Part shown: positions 22,406 to 33,745 of the stretch, piece by piece
How the letters are laid out: each line of letters starts with the position of its first letter
Numbering within the stretch: the stretch's first letter is position 1
Assembly (NCBI GenBank): GCA_946406115.1
Contig: OX291540.1
Coordinates: forward strand, 3,654,563-3,718,562
Direction: 5' to 3'
Length of the DNA: 64,000 bases
From: Apoda limacodes
Lineage: Eukaryota > Arthropoda > Insecta > Lepidoptera > Limacodidae
Notes under the pieces: generated by a model
Databases searched by the model: none
What the model saw: the letters and a program-made list of their open reading frames with translations, nothing else
What the model was told of the DNA's origin: nothing
Position numbers and translations under genes: made by a program

Positions 22406-23309
22406 GTAGGGGGAGGGGGGGCACATTGATGCACGGGGCACATGTATACAGTACCAATATTTAAAAACAACAAACAGTTGTGACTCCGGTCGCCACTAGT
22501 TCGTCATTGGCCTTCAGCGGTCACAAACGTGTTTATGCTGCTGCCAACTAAAGTTTCAGCCGATTTGTGATCGTGTCTCAGCACCGTCTTAATAGTTTTT
22601 TTTTTGTTTTATGTTGCCAAAGGCAAAAGTGTTTTTAAATATTTTTTTGAGTACAATATTAATAAATAATTTTAAAAATTAGTTGTTTGTGGAAAAAGTC
22701 CATTGGGGCACTTTGATTCAGTAAGTTGCGGGGTACAATGATACGTATTATTGATAGGAGGTTTTATTACGTTATAATATATTTGCATTAACCATGTTCA
22801 AGTTTAATGTCTGATTACTGAGTAGTTAGGTATATAACTAATTTGATATTTAAGATAGTAATAAAGTCTAGTTAGATGATGACAATATTGTTTTCTTGTT
22901 TATTTTCTTTAAGAAACGTAAGAGACTGATTGTAAGTAATGTTTACACGCTTAATAAAGTATTTTATGATCTCAATTAATAATATGGTTTATTTGTTAAT
23001 TTTAAGTAATTAAACAATTTAGGTTACGGTATATATTGCAGTTTTCATGGATTCTAAAGAAGCATCAAATTGCCCTACCCTTATGTATCAAAGTACCCCT
23101 CTGGTGGGGTACATTGATGCAAAAACGTTTTTTTATTAAAATCAGTATATCTCTATACCTAATTATTTTTAGCGGCTATTTCGTAACCAAAATGTAAACT
23201 GACATATTGGCCAATGCACACGTCAAAATAAATATTCAAATATGATGCTTTTTGTCCATTAAAAAAGAGGTTGAATTTTTGTGCATCAATGTGCCCCTCC
23301 TCCCCCTAC
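22406..23309. mobile_element. 0.9-kb non-autonomous element with 29-bp terminal inverted repeats
   Basis: Bases 22406-22434 and the reverse complement of 23281-23309 are 29-mers that differ at one position (GTAGGGGGAGG, then G or A, then GGGGCACATTGATGCAC without the last bases being changed). Variants of the inner motif recur inside: GGGGCACTTTGATTCA (22703), GGGGTACAATGATACG (22731), GGGGTACATTGATGCA (23107) and a reverse copy near 23086. There is no coding capacity. No clear target-site duplication is visible, so the superfamily is open. Confidence 0.7.
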
Positions 23310-23340
23310 CGCCAAGAGCCGCGCCCGAATTTGCACGTAA

Positions 23341-23560
23341 ATATTGTTATTATGTGTTCCGTTTGACGTCCGAAGTCCATTATGAGAGAGTACATCGTCA
23401 ACTTTCTGTCGCTGGCCGCTAGATGTCGCTGTTTTCCGTCACGGGACCTCCGCCGACAGCGCCGCCAGTAGGTAAACCTACTTTCTAGGAACCCTATTTA
23501 ATTTTTTACCTGATATAAGCCGCCATTTTATTTTGTCATTGTTGCGTCGTTCTTCGAACT
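23341..23560 (+). repeat. Copy of the repeat at 29.4-29.6 kb, opposite orientation
   Basis: GACGTCCGAAGTCCATTATG through ACATCGTCAACTTTCTGTCG, CTGGCCGCTAGATGTCGCTG and CCGCCGACAGCGCC to AATTTTTTACCTGATATAAG corresponds in reverse to 29610-29420. About 200 bp are shared with few differences. Confidence 0.8.
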
Positions 23561-24129
23561 GTGCGCACGGTCGTTAGATTGTATGAAACCATCAATTATG
23601 TTATTTCTTAAAAGTATTTTAACTTTAGAGATTAAATTAATATATTTTTTCTTTCAAAAAAGTTTTCCGTTCTAAAATTAAAAATAAGCGATAAAACCAA
23701 GCATAAAACATAATAAACATAAAACCTCATGGTCGTGGAGTAGAGAGAGAGTCAGATGGGGAGTTTGTCATCGAATGTGTCCTCCATCAAGATAACATCT
23801 TGGTGCCAATCGTAAGCGCGGTATTTTTCAGAGGTGGGGAAAAAATCAAAGGTTTGAAATTTACTTAACAACTGGTGAGTCAAATGATTTTTTACGAATC
23901 ATACTATCATGTTCGTGACCCCCGTTAGTGCCCTGTTTTCAGTGTCTAATGTGGGGCCAAAATGTCAATTTCAGCTAAACAATTATTTACCTATACTACA
24001 GTCTGCTACTTCTGAACTTTATATATATTTTTACGCCTACCCTCTGTAAGGCAAGTTAAATGGAAATGTAGCATATTTTAAGTAATAAGTAAAAACCCGT
24101 ATAAGATACGCTGACTACGTTCGCTAATG

Positions 24130-25075
24130 TTGTAGCTAGGGTTGCCAGATGGCCGGGATTTCCGGGACTGTCCCGGAATTTTGCGTGTTGTCCCGTGTCC
24201 AGTAATTTTACTTTGCTGTCCCGGAATGAAAAAATACTAGTTTTTTCACAAAGTAAAGTCAAACCAAACATAGCGTGTTCGCGCTGCGTGAGGTGAGCGA
24301 GGGGAGGGGTGAGCAGCTGACTTCCCCGCCATGCACTGCAAGTATCGCCCGCGCGCGGATCATTCTTGTTTTGTTTTTGATTCGGAGTGGACGTAAAATA
24401 TTTATCAACATGGATTCACTGTCTTTACCATCAACGAGCAAAAAGAGATTTACGGGTTTTGACAGATGGTTAAATGATTCTGATTTTAAAGACTGGATTG
24501 CAAAAAAAATGAGTTTACAGCAATTTGCAGAATATGTAACACAGAAATCGCAATTCAGTATGAAGATCGCCCGCATTCACAGTAAGTTGCTGTTCCTACT
24601 AATTAAAGATCCCTAACACCTGTATTTATTATATTTTAAATACGAGTTTGTAGATAGATAGATAAGCACTTAGTCGTAGATAGAATAAATAATTTAGTGG
24701 GTGTGTAGGTATTGTAAAATACATCTTGTGTTATAAATTTATTTATTTATGATAGTTATTGTCGTAATAGTTATATAAACTGTAGTCTTGTCGTAGGTTA
24801 ACGTCAATAGCACCAAGCATATAAATATGATGTCAGCCAAAAAAATGTCAAGATCCATGGATAGCTTTTTCATCAAAAAAGATACAAAGGAAGAGATATC
24901 GGTCGTAAATTCAGAAGTGGCGTTAATTTACCATGGTGTTAAACATGGTTTGAGTTACAATAGTTTGGACTGCCTGGGAAAAAAAATACACAAAATTATA
25001 TCTGTTTTGCAAAGCAATGACGGCCAAGAATTATTGAAAATGGCAAAATCTAGCGAAGAGTATTTAAAAAAATAA
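24130..25075 (+). pseudogene. Relic of a hAT-like transposase-related gene
   Basis: The region opens with TAGGGTTGCCAGAT (24137), like the termini of some hAT elements, followed by a run of CCGGGA/TCCCGG motifs. A frame at 24411-24614 encodes KRFTGFDRWLNDSDFKDWI, like the start of zinc-finger hAT proteins, but no Cys/His finger follows. A second frame (24827-25075) encodes SMDSFFIKKDTKEE, then SEVALIYHGVKHGLSYNSLD, a block I associate with the section after the finger in the same proteins. The middle is lost and no catalytic domain is present. The right terminus was not found. Confidence 0.5.
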
Positions 25076-25079
25076 TTTC

Positions 25080-26100
25080 ATATATATTTCGATTTTAAGA
25101 TGATTTTAAGTATATTAGCCAAAGAGGCCTCTCTTAAATTGTTTTAAGTTAATTATAATAATGTTGATTGTCTGCCAAAGTTTAAATAATTAGACTGAAA
25201 GATATGCTCACTTTTCGTTTGTTTAGTTTTTCATATTAGATAATACATCTATCTACCAAAGTTTAATATATTATAAAGTGCTCAATATTTGTTCTATATT
25301 TTTTTATGTTACAAAATATCTGATGTTGATTTTCGGTCAAAGCTTAATTCATAAGTCTGAAAGAGGATCTCAGTTTCTGTTTTAAATTCTTTTTTGTTTT
25401 AAATAATTTGTGATGTTAATGTTCAAAGTTTAATATTTAATTAAGCCCTGAAAAGTTACTTACAAAAGTTGAATTACATTTTTTTTGTATTTAACAGTTT
25501 AAGAAAGTTATTAAAAAGATTTTCAAAAAAAAATTTTTTTTCATCAACCTACAGTTACCTTACCTAGTAATTCCTGCTTAGTTTAGTCTCGGACCGGAGA
25601 CCACAACTCTGATTCCTTTCGTGGCCTCAGAAATGTCCAGGTCATGATAAGCCTGGATCTGGCAAGTTGTAGCGGATCATACCGTACTGCTACAGCAGAG
25701 GCTAACGTAACGCGGTCTACATCGCGCTATCAAAGTTTCTTTAGTAGATCAGCATGTATACAACCAGCATCGCATGTTGGGTGGACCATGGCGGTCCACA
25801 GGCATTACTCCCTGCCTGGCTAAAGATCTCTATACCGCAGCTCCGCAGTGTAGATTTCTATGCTAAGATTTGACTATCCGAATGCATTTTACCGTTTCGA
25901 AGTCTACGAGAAATTGAGATAATAAATATCTTTTTACTGCATTAGTGTGGTTTCGAATGAAACAGTTTGACAACATTACCATTCTTGGCTCAAAATAAAT
26001 CTGTTAATTTTGGATTTCCGCGGCGTGGTGCATAACGCTCGTGCAGATCTTCAGTTCCTGCGTCCCTGAGAAGGTGTACTCAGGCCGTACCTTATTACCT
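25080..26100. other. Non-coding stretch
   Basis: AT-rich to 25540, then a more GC-balanced stretch to 26100 without recognisable coding sequence. Confidence 0.45.
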
Positions 26101-26103
26101 GAC

Positions 26104-26905
26104 AGTCGGCAGTTTGACCCTCAAGCAGGCGCAATGCCTCTTAGGTAAACCCAATATTGCAGCCTTCATCACCCAACGGGGAAGGCTGCATTGCCAACAG
26201 ATGCAATATAGACACGTATACAATAATTAATGTCAAATTGGTTAAATTAGCGATCTTATTGCAAGATGGCGATTTCTTCCAGACATTAATATTACTTAAT
26301 ATTACTGCACGCATATAAAAAACTGGTAAAGTTCAGTCGTGAAGATTTTAATTAAATATCGAGTACAAGACTTCTCCTCCTACCCGCAAATAAAAAAGGG
26401 AGGGCAAAAGGAAACGAGAACCAGAGCTGCAAATAAACGTAACGGACTTCGTGGGTTCTTCATAGGCTTCACACGCAGGAGACCTAGGTTCAATTCCCCG
26501 CTGTCGAGCCAAGTAAAGAAGACTGCTATTCATTTTTCAACGAGTCTGAGCTTAGATATTGTAACAGAAAGTCGACTGGCATACCCACAGTTTGTAGAGT
26601 TCCTGGGCTTTTATGGGATACTCAGTTCAATTGATAGACTTGCCTCGAAAAAGTAACCAGATTCTTCAGAGCTTGCTAATCTATATTGCCCTGGTAGTTG
26701 ATCCCTTAATCAGGCACAACCCCTCTTAGGGCTAATCAACTTTGCAACCTTCATCACCCACTGGGGAAGGTTACGTTGCAGCGTTACAGCAATCGTTTGT
26801 ACCAGGTTTTCCTGACCCATATTTCTGCCGGCAGTTGGTCCCTTAATCAGGCACAACTCCTCTTAAGGTTTCTCAACTTTGCAACCTTCATTACCCACCA
26901 GGGAC
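26104..26905 (+). repeat. Three dispersed copies of an 80-bp unit
   Basis: Units at about 26104-26195, 26692-26780 and 26829-26905 share the order GGCAGTTGGTCCCTTAATCA, GGCACAACTCCTCTTA, TTTGCAACCTTCATYACCCA and GGGGAAGGYT. Between the first and second lies a tRNA-like B box. The copies may be the ends of one element family. No function assigned. Confidence 0.6.
26470..26515 (+). repeat. tRNA-derived B-box fragment
   Basis: GACCTAGGTTCAATTCCCCG at 26481-26500 is a pol III B box, with no matching A box at tRNA spacing. It is probably the remnant of a SINE. A minus-strand frame through it reads GIEPRSPACE, the usual translation artefact of such repeats. Confidence 0.5.
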
Positions 26906-29270
26906 TGAAAGGCTTAACTAAAAAGGTGGTTAGACAAGTTTCCAAAACTTCACCGATCCATTAAAAGTGTCGAAATATCGAATCATGGATGACTGCAAAT
27001 ATACTCGTATGTTCTACTTGGGAACCCCAACAAAGCACTGCTATTTAAAAAAGGTATAAAAGTCATGACTTTGCTAGATGGTATGAATGTTGTCTTGCCT
27101 CCTCACTGCCATCTGGGAGTATACAACAGCACCATGTCTCGCGTTATCACACAGACTACGAGTGGTACCTAAAAGTCAGATGTCGATATTTTTCAAATGA
27201 TAGGAAACGTCTTACATATATTTGTTTATCTTACAAAACGCTCAAATCGTGTAAAATTTTATGCTAGACTTATGGCATTAGTGAGCTTGTCTTTACACGA
27301 CTATCTAGCTTTGGCTTTTCCCTTACCAGGTGTACCTTGCATGCTAAGACACCTCAAAACGGCCACGGTTCCACTGTTTATTGGAACCTACGTAAAAGAA
27401 ACTTAATTCCAAATAAACATAGCGAGCAGCCGTGACTGACGTTCATCTAGCTCTAATAATTTTGGATGGAACTTGCTCTTAACATTCAATTCATCTACTC
27501 GTAAGAAAGAGTTGCTGACATCCTGCTGAAGACAATAACCCATTGTAACTTACCTTCCTGCACTAGGTATATTTGTAATGGAATTTAGTTGTGGGTACAC
27601 TATTCCAGGAGTATAGTGCAAATTAGCGCAAAACAGCTACACAGTCGCATAATCGGTGCTTCTGAGCAAGACAACCGGCGATTATAGAAGATGCGTTTTT
27701 GCAGCACAGGGGCCGGAGGTGGTAGATACCGCTCTCTTTCAAACCGCACTTCATAGTGGTTCTGTTGAACGACTGTTTAAGTTACTGTTAGATCAAATTA
27801 CGTATAGCGCGTTCAGCGTTGGCGTCGCCCTAGTAAGTAGGTCAACTTCTATATAAACCTCAGATCATAGAATTTTGTGCGCCCGACTGCCGCCGCCGCA
27901 GACGCTAGACGTGTGCGTCGCCCGCCAACCGCCACCTACGATTAGGACTCCAACAGTTGCGAGCTGTGCGGTGGACGACACCTCACCACCTCACCGCTTC
28001 ACCGCAACGATGCTAACCGCTTTGCGCTAGTTGATCTACCAGTACACCTGTAAATACTAACATTGGTTAAATTTTGTTATGTAGGTATATATTTACAAAC
28101 TCATCGCATATACCGACGCAGTAAATTGTAGTTTTGGTTTGTGGCAATAGGTACATTAACCCTTGATATCCTTTACCAGTGCAGCAGCGGGGATAGCTAG
28201 CTTTTGAGACTCACCTAACAATTTCACTTTTTGTGCTATACTCGTGTGCGCGTGTCGGTGCCCTTAATATTCGCATATTGAATACCAGATCACAAGATCA
28301 TATATCTTAATAATATAAATAGTTTATGACTCATGAATTCGGGTTTCTGCATTTGTTTGGTGGTTTCCCTGGTCATTGTGGTCTTGCACTTTTACTATAC
28401 TACAATGATAATTTCATTGATAAGTGTTCTATTGCTTAAATTTCGGTTCCTGTCTTAAAAACATATTTTGTAACTCATCGGCAATCAAATTAGATTCTAG
28501 TTGGTTCATCTATTATAAACATAGACTTAGTATTCTGACTTCAGACTTTCGAAGTTTTAGGTAACCTTAAGTCAGGCATATCAAACTCGCAGCTCTCTGT
28601 GCATTCTGCTGCGGGCCACTACAATTTTAAGAATAACTTTATACATGTCATTTCATAAAAAGGTCTAATATCCAGTAGGGATGTTTAGTTTTCATACATT
28701 TATTTTGCAAATGCTGCCAGCTGATGCTTTGTTCTTCATCCATTTGGCCCAGCAAAAAACCGAGGCAATCGTCGCCCAAGTAAAGGCTATTACTAATATT
28801 ATCTGAAGCTGAAGCGGAATAAGAATTTCACCTATAGATCTGTAGTAGCTTTACATAACTTTCTTAAAATTACCCAATTAATAAATAAAATCATAACTAA
28901 CAAAGTTGGCATCATGAATATATATTTTTTTTTTTTAATATACGAGTATCAATGATCAAGGCAAATAAGGCATGTAATAAAATATATCTTTCTTTCAATA
29001 CTATTTAGAGCAAATATTTTGTGTTTTTATGTTTCTTTGACACATAACTGAATGTCTCAGAGCAGTTAAAAATAATTTCTTGACAGAAAAATAGTTTAAA
29101 TTCTTTATCGTAGGTAATCATCCTTTATATAAGTGATAATATATTGTTATCAGGTCCAAACTAGTGTTTAATACTTTAATACCTTGTTACTAATAGCAAT
29201 TTCTAAATACATTTCTTAATCACATTGTTGCGTGTTACCTATATAATCCACCAGGAGGTAATAAACAAGT
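26906..29270. other. Non-coding stretch with a GC-rich island
   Basis: Small frames (27197-27406, 27656-27856) have no recognisable family. A GC-rich patch at 27870-28020 (GCCGCCGCCGCAGACGC) stands out from AT-rich flanks. It could be a promoter-like island or a piece of an unknown element; nothing decides between these. Confidence 0.4.
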
Positions 29271-29316
29271 CTCTCATAATGGACTTCGGACGTCAAACGG
29301 AACACATAATATACAA

Positions 29317-29636
29317 ATACAAATTTTACCTTCCAATAAAATTCTTATTATGTTTCTATAGACGTCCGAAGTCCAGGTAATATCTTCCTGGTGGTCAACA
29401 TCATTATGAACCGAACAATGACAAAATAACATGGCGACTTATATTAGGTAAAAAATTAAATAGGGTTCACAGAAAGTAGGTTTATCTACTTCCGGCGCTG
29501 TCGGCGGAGGTCACGTGACGGAAAACAGCGACATCTAGCGGCCAGCGACAGAAAGTTGACGATGTACTCTCTCATTATGGACTTCGGACGTCTATGGAAA
29601 CATAATAAGAATTTTATTGGAAGGTAAAATTTGTAT
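29317..29636. mobile_element. 320-bp element with 59-bp terminal inverted repeats
   Basis: The arm 29317-29375 is the reverse complement of 29578-29636 with one difference (TATAG against TATGG). The interior shares about 200 bp with the repeat at 23.34-23.56 kb. Just outside the left arm, GGACTTCGGACGTCAAACGG (29281-29300) is a further copy of the inner arm end, in the variant form used by the 23.3-kb copy. This points to a composite structure. Non-coding. Confidence 0.75.
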
Positions 29637-30015
29637 ATTAATTTAGTAAGTATTGGTATTTAAAATGAAATAATTTTATTTTTCTGTAATGTCACATTGT
29701 TTATGCCTGTTCAAGTAAGTACCAATTATATCTAAGTACCTCTTGATGGAATTTGTACCAAATTTTTACTTATCCGGCTACATTTTTAAGTTCTAGTCTG
29801 GTCAACATGTACCTTTTTGGGTGAAATTTTTGTATAGTCTTTGAAAATTACGATCAAGTTGTCATTCGATTCGGAATATTATGTAGAAAGTTTAAGAAAA
29901 AGTTCCAAAAGGGGCCGATGAAAATTGCAAAAGTTATAAACAATTTAAAAAAAAAAAGTAGGGGTTTGTTTTTTTTAGAATATCTCAAAAACTATCAAAG
30001 ATATTCGAAATTTGA

Positions 30016-30958
30016 AAAAAGATCTGAAAAGAGGAGGAAATTTCCTAAAAAAAAATTCCACCTCCCGGAACTGTATCTTTAATATTTATAATTTTTACGG
30101 AGCCCTGAAAATAGCGCTAAAAGCGGGTAGTCTGGCTTCCGCTCGCGATTTGTCATTCGGACACGGTAACAATAAAAATCATTTTAATATATTAAATATG
30201 AATATTAAGGAATAAAAAAAATTTAGTACTATTGGGATATATAAATGAACAATAATCCGTAGGCGAAAAATTTTTATCCCCATTTTTCCATTAGTTATGC
30301 ATTAGTTAATTAACTACTTTTTCTGAATAGAATGTTAACTGAAAAAACCTGATTATTATTAAACTACAACTCTAGGATTTTTTTCACTTCGTGGACTTAT
30401 TCTTAAAAGGCATTAAGATAGATCCCCGTTGGAAAAAATTAAAAATGTTAATTTTCCACTTTTTTATTAACAATCGAAAACATTAAAAAATTAAAAACTG
30501 CATAAAAGTTATTAAAAAAATTTTGTTTTTCAAATATTTCAAATTTTATGATTTCTAACGGTTAAAAGTTACATGAAAATATTTTTTTTTAATTTTTTAC
30601 CGCGATTGTTTAAATAATTGTTATAAACAAATGCATTGTTTATAAGATAATCAACAATTTTTTTTTCCTAATCTACTTGTTGATATAAATTATGATTTTT
30701 AAGAAAAAAATTATTCCTTAAAAAAAATTATTTATTGCTATAAAATGCATTTCTTAATTAACAATCGTTTTTTACCACTAAATATAAATATTAAGGAACC
30801 ATTTTTTCTCTAAAAATCATAAATTCTATTGTTCTTAAATATTCTAGAAAAAAAATTTTTTTTTTCATTTTTTATTTGTTTATTAAATAAACAATTTGTT
30901 ATAAACAAATGGATATCTTACTTTATTTTTTTTTTAATTCGTAATTTAATTATAAAAA
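30016..30958. mobile_element. Insertion of about 940 bp in the left arm of the fold-back element
   Basis: The right arm reads GAAATTTGACAGCTATG (in reverse) without interruption, while the left arm has GAAATTTGA at 30007-30015 and CAGCTATG at 30959. The inserted DNA is very AT rich with long A/T runs and repeats of ATTGTTATAAACAAATG (about 30618 and 30895). No coding sequence. Class unknown. Confidence 0.7.
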
Positions 30959-31060
30959 CAGCTATGTATTATTTTTTATGAAAAAAAAATTTTTATCTAT
31001 TATAATATAACTTTTAATATTTTTATGTCCTAAAATTTGCCTTTTTATCTCGCTCTTTTT

Positions 31061-31168
31061 CTTTTATAATTGGTATAACTTTTATAATTGGTATAACTTT
31101 TATAATTGGTATAACTTTTATAATTGGTATAACTTTTATAATTGGTATAACTTTTATAATTGGTATAA
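31061..31168. repeat. Minisatellite, six 18-bp units
   Basis: CTTTTATAATTGGTATAA is repeated six times without a visible difference in the left arm of the fold-back element. The right arm has a single unit (about 31693-31710). The array therefore expanded after the arms formed. The minus-strand KVIPIIK frame is an artefact. Confidence 0.95.
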
Positions 31169-32039
31169 CTTTTAAACTATTATATATACGACAATTATAC
31201 TTCAAGTCGTTTTTATTCACTATAAATTAATGAACAATTTAAGCTTTTAACTTCAGCTCTAGCTCTATTATTTATGTTAATTATTGACAATTGTGTATAA
31301 AAAATAAACCGAAAAAATTCTAAAGTAATTTTAAGAATCTTAGTATGGAAAGATTGATAAAAGAACACTCGTTAAAATGTAATTAACATAATGGAAAAGT
31401 TTTAAAATTTTTCGGAAAAAGTCTATGCAAATACGATTGTAATCAATTTTTAATAACAGCAAATTAGTAAAATGCAAGTCATCAAAGGCTCATAATTATA
31501 AATTTATGAACATTTAACCACGTTTTGGAATAGAAAAACAAGAAAAAAAATTTTCGGTTTATTTTTTATAAACAATTGTCAATAATTAACATAAATAATA
31601 GAGCTAGAGCTGAAGTTAAAAGCTTAAATTGTTCATTAATTTAAAGTGAATAAAAACGACTTGAAGTATAATTGTCGTATATATAATATTTTAAAAGTTA
31701 TACCAATTATAAAAGAAAAAGAGCGAGATAAAAAGGCAAATTTTAGGACATAAAAATATTAAAAGTTATATAAAAAATAGATAAAAAAAATTTTTCCTAA
31801 AAAATAATACATAGCTGTCAAATTTCGAATATCTTTGATAGTTTTTGAGATATTCAAAAAAAAACAAACCCCTACTTTTTTTTTTTTTAAATTGTTTATA
31901 ACTTTTGCAATTTTCACCGGCCCCTTTTGGAACTTTTTCTTAAACTTTCTACATAATATTCCGAATCGAATGACACCTTGATCGTAATTTTCGGAGACTA
32001 TACAAAAATTTCACCCAAAAAGGTACATGTTGACCAGAC

Positions 32040-32715
32040 TATTGGTCGATTTGAGTAATCTTGTAAAGCCTAGTTAGCTATGATAGTTTTATTTCGTTAT
32101 ATGGGCCATTCTCAAAAACGGACTTAAATTCTATAAACAAATAGGTATGTGTTTTTTTATATGATTTAAAGTGGTCCTTACATTAGGAAGCACTTATGAG
32201 CCTAGCTATTTTTCCTGTAGTTTTCACAAAAAAAAAGAAAAATGGAAACGTCTCCCCACGGAAGTGTCACATATCCACGGTAGTGACATATTTGTATAAT
32301 TAGAACAAAGTATGAATGATTTATTATGGAATAAAACGGTACTTTTTAACAAATTAATATCTTTATTAGTGTAATCACTTTCTTAAAAATTAAAAATGAA
32401 TACTCATTATAATTTTTTTTTAAGAATCTAATTACTTTTAATTAATATTATATTTATTATACCCATACTAATTACTTTTATAGGAACATAAGTCGGCAAA
32501 TAGTCTTTTACTTAGTTGTATCAGGTCATATAGTTTTTACATTATAAGTATTTATCAACAATTTTTAGTTACCAAATTAAATAACTCGATTTTTATATTA
32601 GAATAAAGAAGAAAACTACGATACTACTACAAAATAGCAAAGACATAAGTAGGTAACAAAAATAATCATTTTTGAAAAAATTAACAAGAGCAAATAATAC
32701 CTTAATTATTTAAAC
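32040..32715. other. Non-coding AT-rich stretch
   Basis: No gene or repeat boundary recognised. Confidence 0.5.
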
Positions 32716-33080
32716 TTAATCCTTCTTAACAAATTTAAATTTGAAGTGTTTTACATTTCTTCGATCGTAATTTGGTTGTGGTAAAGTAACTATAATATCT
32801 TCACTATTAACCTCCGAAATATCTTCACATTGTGGCCAAACAAACTCCGTGTACTCATGATCATATTTTTTCTTTCTTAGAAACTTGATCAAATACAAGA
32901 GAATCCAGTACGATGACAATTTGACCAATGTAAAATATTTTTTTGTTTTTGCAGACAAAAACCACAGCCCAATTACCTTCGATCAATTCTCGGTTAGAAG
33001 TTACAGCTGTTATTTGAGGTCACTCAGATGTGTTGGGTTCTTCAGTTACTATCACAGGATTTTTTGGCACACCATGTAGG
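32716..33080 (-). pseudogene. Relic of a transposon-associated C-terminal domain
   Basis: Minus-strand frames give, upstream, NREL IEGNWAVVFVCKNKK (about 33000-32945, another frame), then IKFLRKKKYDHEYTEFVWPQ, CEDISEVNSEDIIVTLPQPN and a closing RR..KHFKFKF with a stop at 32716. The order (a GxW-V start, FLRKK, a WP..DI..V block, LP.P, RR, F.F) resembles a small C-terminal domain I recall from uncharacterised insect and cnidarian transposon-linked proteins. At least one frameshift. Upstream to 33745 nothing is recognised, apart from a weak CxKC-like piece near 33170. Confidence 0.4.
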
Positions 33081-33745
33081 ATGTTATGACTAGAGCCAGG
33101 AAGATATTATTCGTCGATGACACTCCATGCATAAATATACTTTCCTATTCCATAATGAGACCAATCTTTATCACATTTTGCACAGCTAATTCGTCTTAAA
33201 AATATGGAATTGTCTTCCTATTGAGTTTATAGTTTTTACAGAAAGTCACCAAAGATCTGTGATATTTATGATATTCGTAGGACTAATGTTTTTAAATACA
33301 AAGGGAACTTTATATTCATTTACATTAGTTTTTATTAATTTTTCTGCTAAAATTGGACTTGAGTTAAGATGTTCAGTTGTTTTGAATGGGACATTGACAA
33401 AAAAAATAGGCAAAAATAAAGGAAACTGCTACCTCAGAATTTGTTTTAAAACTAGTATCATCTACAATCAACTCAAAGTTTTGACAAGAATTCCTAGCTT
33501 TACCAGTTTCATTATTTATTATGTTTCATCTAGTTTTTATTTTATTTCTGGAATTTTTTACTTTATGTCTGAGGTGAATTGATTTTGCAATAAGACAGAC
33601 TCTTTTAAAGGTTTGACTATTATTATATGTTCTTTCTTTATATACTTCATGCAGTTTACGCCTACTTTTCTAAATACTTGGGGTAGCCCATTCACTAAAA
33701 CTAAAGCGACTGGAAACAAATTTCCTTTTTGCGGTAAATATTTTA

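Larger units (their letters stand above)
29796..32039. mobile_element. 2.2-kb nested fold-back element flanked by TA
   Basis: GTCTGGTCAACATGTACC at 29796 and GGTACATGTTGACCAGAC ending at 32039 are exact complements, each flanked outside by TA. The right arm is continuous from 31548 to 32039 (about 490 bp). The left arm is the same sequence broken in two: 29796-30015 and 30959-31319. The loop is 31320-31547. The 943 bp between the left-arm halves is therefore a later insertion. TA flanks suggest a Tc1/mariner-type target, but there is no transposase. Confidence 0.85.

Noticed and set aside
26348..26533. Minus-strand frame containing GIEPRSPACE
   Set aside because: This peptide is the known by-product of translating a tRNA-type B box in reverse.
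31061..31168. CRISPR-like array
   Set aside because: Units are directly abutting with no spacers, in an animal genome.
31023..31220. Minus-strand frame with six KVIPII repeats
   Set aside because: It is only the translation of the 18-bp minisatellite inside a non-coding fold-back element.
33259..33582. 107-codon plus-strand frame rich in Phe/Ile
   Set aside because: Composition is explained by AT-rich DNA and no domain is recognisable.
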